Assembly: GCF_900184035.1 (NCBI RefSeq)
Contig: NZ_FXWP01000009.1
Coordinates: 248,001 to 312,000 of the forward strand
Reading direction: 5' to 3'
DNA length: 64,000 bases
Source of the DNA: Kosakonia pseudosacchari
GTDB lineage: Bacteria; Pseudomonadota; Gammaproteobacteria; Enterobacterales; Enterobacteriaceae
In this document: positions 62,819 through 64,000 of the stretch, one piece after another
How positions within the stretch are numbered: the stretch's first letter is position 1
How the letters are laid out: each line of letters opens with the position of its first letter
The notes under the pieces: generated by a model
Told to the model about the DNA's origin: nothing
Database searches by the model: none
The model's input: the letters and a program-made list of their open reading frames with translations, nothing else
Program-made: the position numbers and the translations under genes

Positions 62819-63370
62819 ATGTCAGCGATTAAAACGCTTGCCACAACCGAAGTGTACCGCAATAAGTGGATGCGTCTGCGTGAAGACAAAATCCTGCGGG
62901 CAGATGGTAACGAAGGTATTTACTCCGTTGTCGAGAAAGCCGATTTTGTCGTGGTTATCGCCCGGGAAGGCGACAGCCTGTATGTCGTCGAGCAGTTTCG
63001 CTATCCGCTGGGTAAGCACACCATTGAGTTGCCGCAAGGGGCATGGGAATGCGCGCCGCAGGCGGATCCACTGCGTGTGGCGGCCGGTGAACTGCGTGAG
63101 GAAACCGGGCTGGTGGCGGGCAAAATACGCCATGTGGGGTATCAAAAACTGGCACAAGGCTACTCCAGCCAGGGTTACCATATCTTCCTCGCTGAAGAGT
63201 TGGTACATCAGCAACAGGAACTCGACCCTGAAGAGTTTGGTCTGACGACGCGCAAAATTACCCTGCGCGAATTCGAAACGTTGATATGTGAAGGAAAGAT
63301 CAGCGATGCGACCTCAGTCACCGCCTATTTGCTGGCAAAGCTCAAAGGTATGCTGGATATGCTGGAATAG
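62819..63370 (+). CDS. NUDIX hydrolase (ADP-ribose/nucleotide-sugar pyrophosphatase type)
   Basis: A 183-residue cytosolic hydrolase acting on nucleoside diphosphates linked to another group. The Nudix box is a variant: ELPQGAWECAPQADPLRVAA then GELREETGL, with the core REETG retained but the usual first Glu absent and the Arg of REL replaced by Gly. A two-residue insertion makes it longer than canonical. The N-terminal strand VYRNKWMRLREDKI and central FRYPLGKHTIELPQG are typical of ADP-ribose pyrophosphatase-like members. ATG 62819 is preferred over GTG 62816 from spacing to GGGAGAG. Confidence 0.85.
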   Translation: MSAIKTLATTEVYRNKWMRLREDKILRADGNEGIYSVVEKADFVVVIAREGDSLYVVEQFRYPLGKHTIELPQGAWECAPQADPLRVAAGELREETGLVAGKIRHVGYQKLAQGYSSQGYHIFLAEELVHQQQELDPEEFGLTTRKITLREFETLICEGKISDATSVTAYLLAKLKGMLDMLE

Positions 63371-63439
63371 CACTGGTATTTTATTTTGCCTCTCATCAGA
63401 GCCATATGCGCCGAATCTCTGGATTAACGCGAGATAAAC

Positions 63440-64000
63440 ATGAACAACGCCGCACAACATATTCTTGCGATCTATCAACGCCACGCTCAAACCTTTGCTG
63501 AGCAGCGCTCGCAGACGCTCGTTGAACAACGCTGGCTGGAAAAATTCGCCAGCCTGCTTCCTGATGCCGGCAACATTGTTGATGTCGGGTGCGGAAACGG
63601 GCAGCCGATTGCGGGCTGGTTTATCCGTCAGGGGTTTCAACTCACCGGTGTTGATGGTGCAAGCGCAATGCTGGATCGCGCGCGCCAGCAGTTTCCCGCT
63701 CAGCGCTGGATCCAGCAGGATATGCGCAAGCTGTCGCTCGGCGAAACCTTCGATGGGCTTCTTGCCTGGGACAGCTTTTTTCACCTGACGCATGAGGATC
63801 AACGCAGTATGTTCTATCGCTTTGCCGAACATAGCCATGCGGGTAGCGCGTTAATGTTCACCAGCGGAACCGATCACGGGATCGCGATGGGGCAGTTCGC
63901 CGGTGAACCGTTGTTTCATGCCAGCCTCGCCCCCGACGAGTATCGCGCGTTATTAGCAACTCACGGTTTCACGGTTATCGATATGGTTCAGGAAGACCCA
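63440..64000 (+). CDS. class I SAM-dependent methyltransferase (truncated by window end)
   Basis: An open frame from ATG 63440 to the end of the window, 187 codons so far. It contains the SAM motif I IVDVGCGNGQPI near residue 48 and motif II-like LTGVDGASAMLDRARQ, with DGLLAWDSFFHL as the post-II strand. It is a small-molecule methyltransferase type. The substrate is not inferable, and the C-terminus is missing from this window. Confidence 0.8.
   Translation, partial: MNNAAQHILAIYQRHAQTFAEQRSQTLVEQRWLEKFASLLPDAGNIVDVGCGNGQPIAGWFIRQGFQLTGVDGASAMLDRARQQFPAQRWIQQDMRKLSLGETFDGLLAWDSFFHLTHEDQRSMFYRFAEHSHAGSALMFTSGTDHGIAMGQFAGEPLFHASLAPDEYRALLATHGFTVIDMVQEDP

Overview
This is a chromosomal window from an Enterobacteriaceae member of the Klebsiella/Enterobacter/Kosakonia type. 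The evidence is gene order and protein identity recognised by eye: yddG, fdnGHI, adhP, maeA and sra lie in the order known from E. coli, there is an smvR/smvA pair, and there is a BlrP1-like BLUF-EAL protein. Most genes are GC-rich. The clearest exception is an AT-rich stretch at about 24.2-26.0 kb. I see no tRNA, rRNA, CRISPR array, transposase or integrase.

Layout. 0-7 kb: secreted esterase, flavin reductase, diguanylate cyclase, then a binding-protein ABC importer (Fe(III)/2-aminoethylphosphonate type) preceded by a 31-codon ORF. 7-11 kb: arylamine N-acetyltransferase nhoA, smvR/smvA efflux pair with a palindromic operator, and yddG. 11-16 kb: fdnGHI, the respiratory formate dehydrogenase-N, with an in-frame UGA for selenocysteine and its SECIS hairpin. 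16-24 kb: AraJ-like efflux protein, VOC protein, adhP, an exported pyrophosphatase, an ABC-F ATPase with a leader peptide and switchable hairpins, maeA and sra.

24.5-31.5 kb is an accessory operon that I cannot match to a described pathway. It encodes a GT-B glycosyltransferase, a GT2 glycosyltransferase, a HemN-like radical SAM enzyme, two paralogous internally duplicated small-barrel proteins, and an MFS exporter. It lies directly after sra, where E. coli has bdm/osmC, and its first gene is markedly AT-rich. An alginate-lyase-like gene converges on it. This is the best candidate for an undescribed system.

32-43 kb: Aer-like chemoreceptor, then a catabolic or uptake locus (two MmgE/PrpD proteins, a TSUP exporter and a polar amino-acid ABC importer) with a divergent GntR/FadR-type regulator and TTGTATACAA-like operator sites at two promoters. 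43-47 kb: BLUF-EAL photoreceptor phosphodiesterase next to a diguanylate cyclase. 47-61.5 kb: a pyruvate-oxidase-like enzyme, haloperoxidase-type hydrolase, MFS protein, DoxX, amidohydrolase, isochorismatase-type hydrolase and two XapX proteins. These are followed by a signalling block: a lone receiver, an 1847-residue kinase-like/ATPase/TPR/GAF/PAS/histidine kinase protein, and a convergent FixJ-type regulator. The promoter between the amidohydrolase and isochorismatase genes carries a cluster of TATACG repeats. 61.5-64 kb: GNAT protein, an unlisted 57-residue Cys-rich secreted peptide, a NUDIX hydrolase and a truncated methyltransferase.

All identifications come from reading motifs and from remembered family sequences. 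No search was run.
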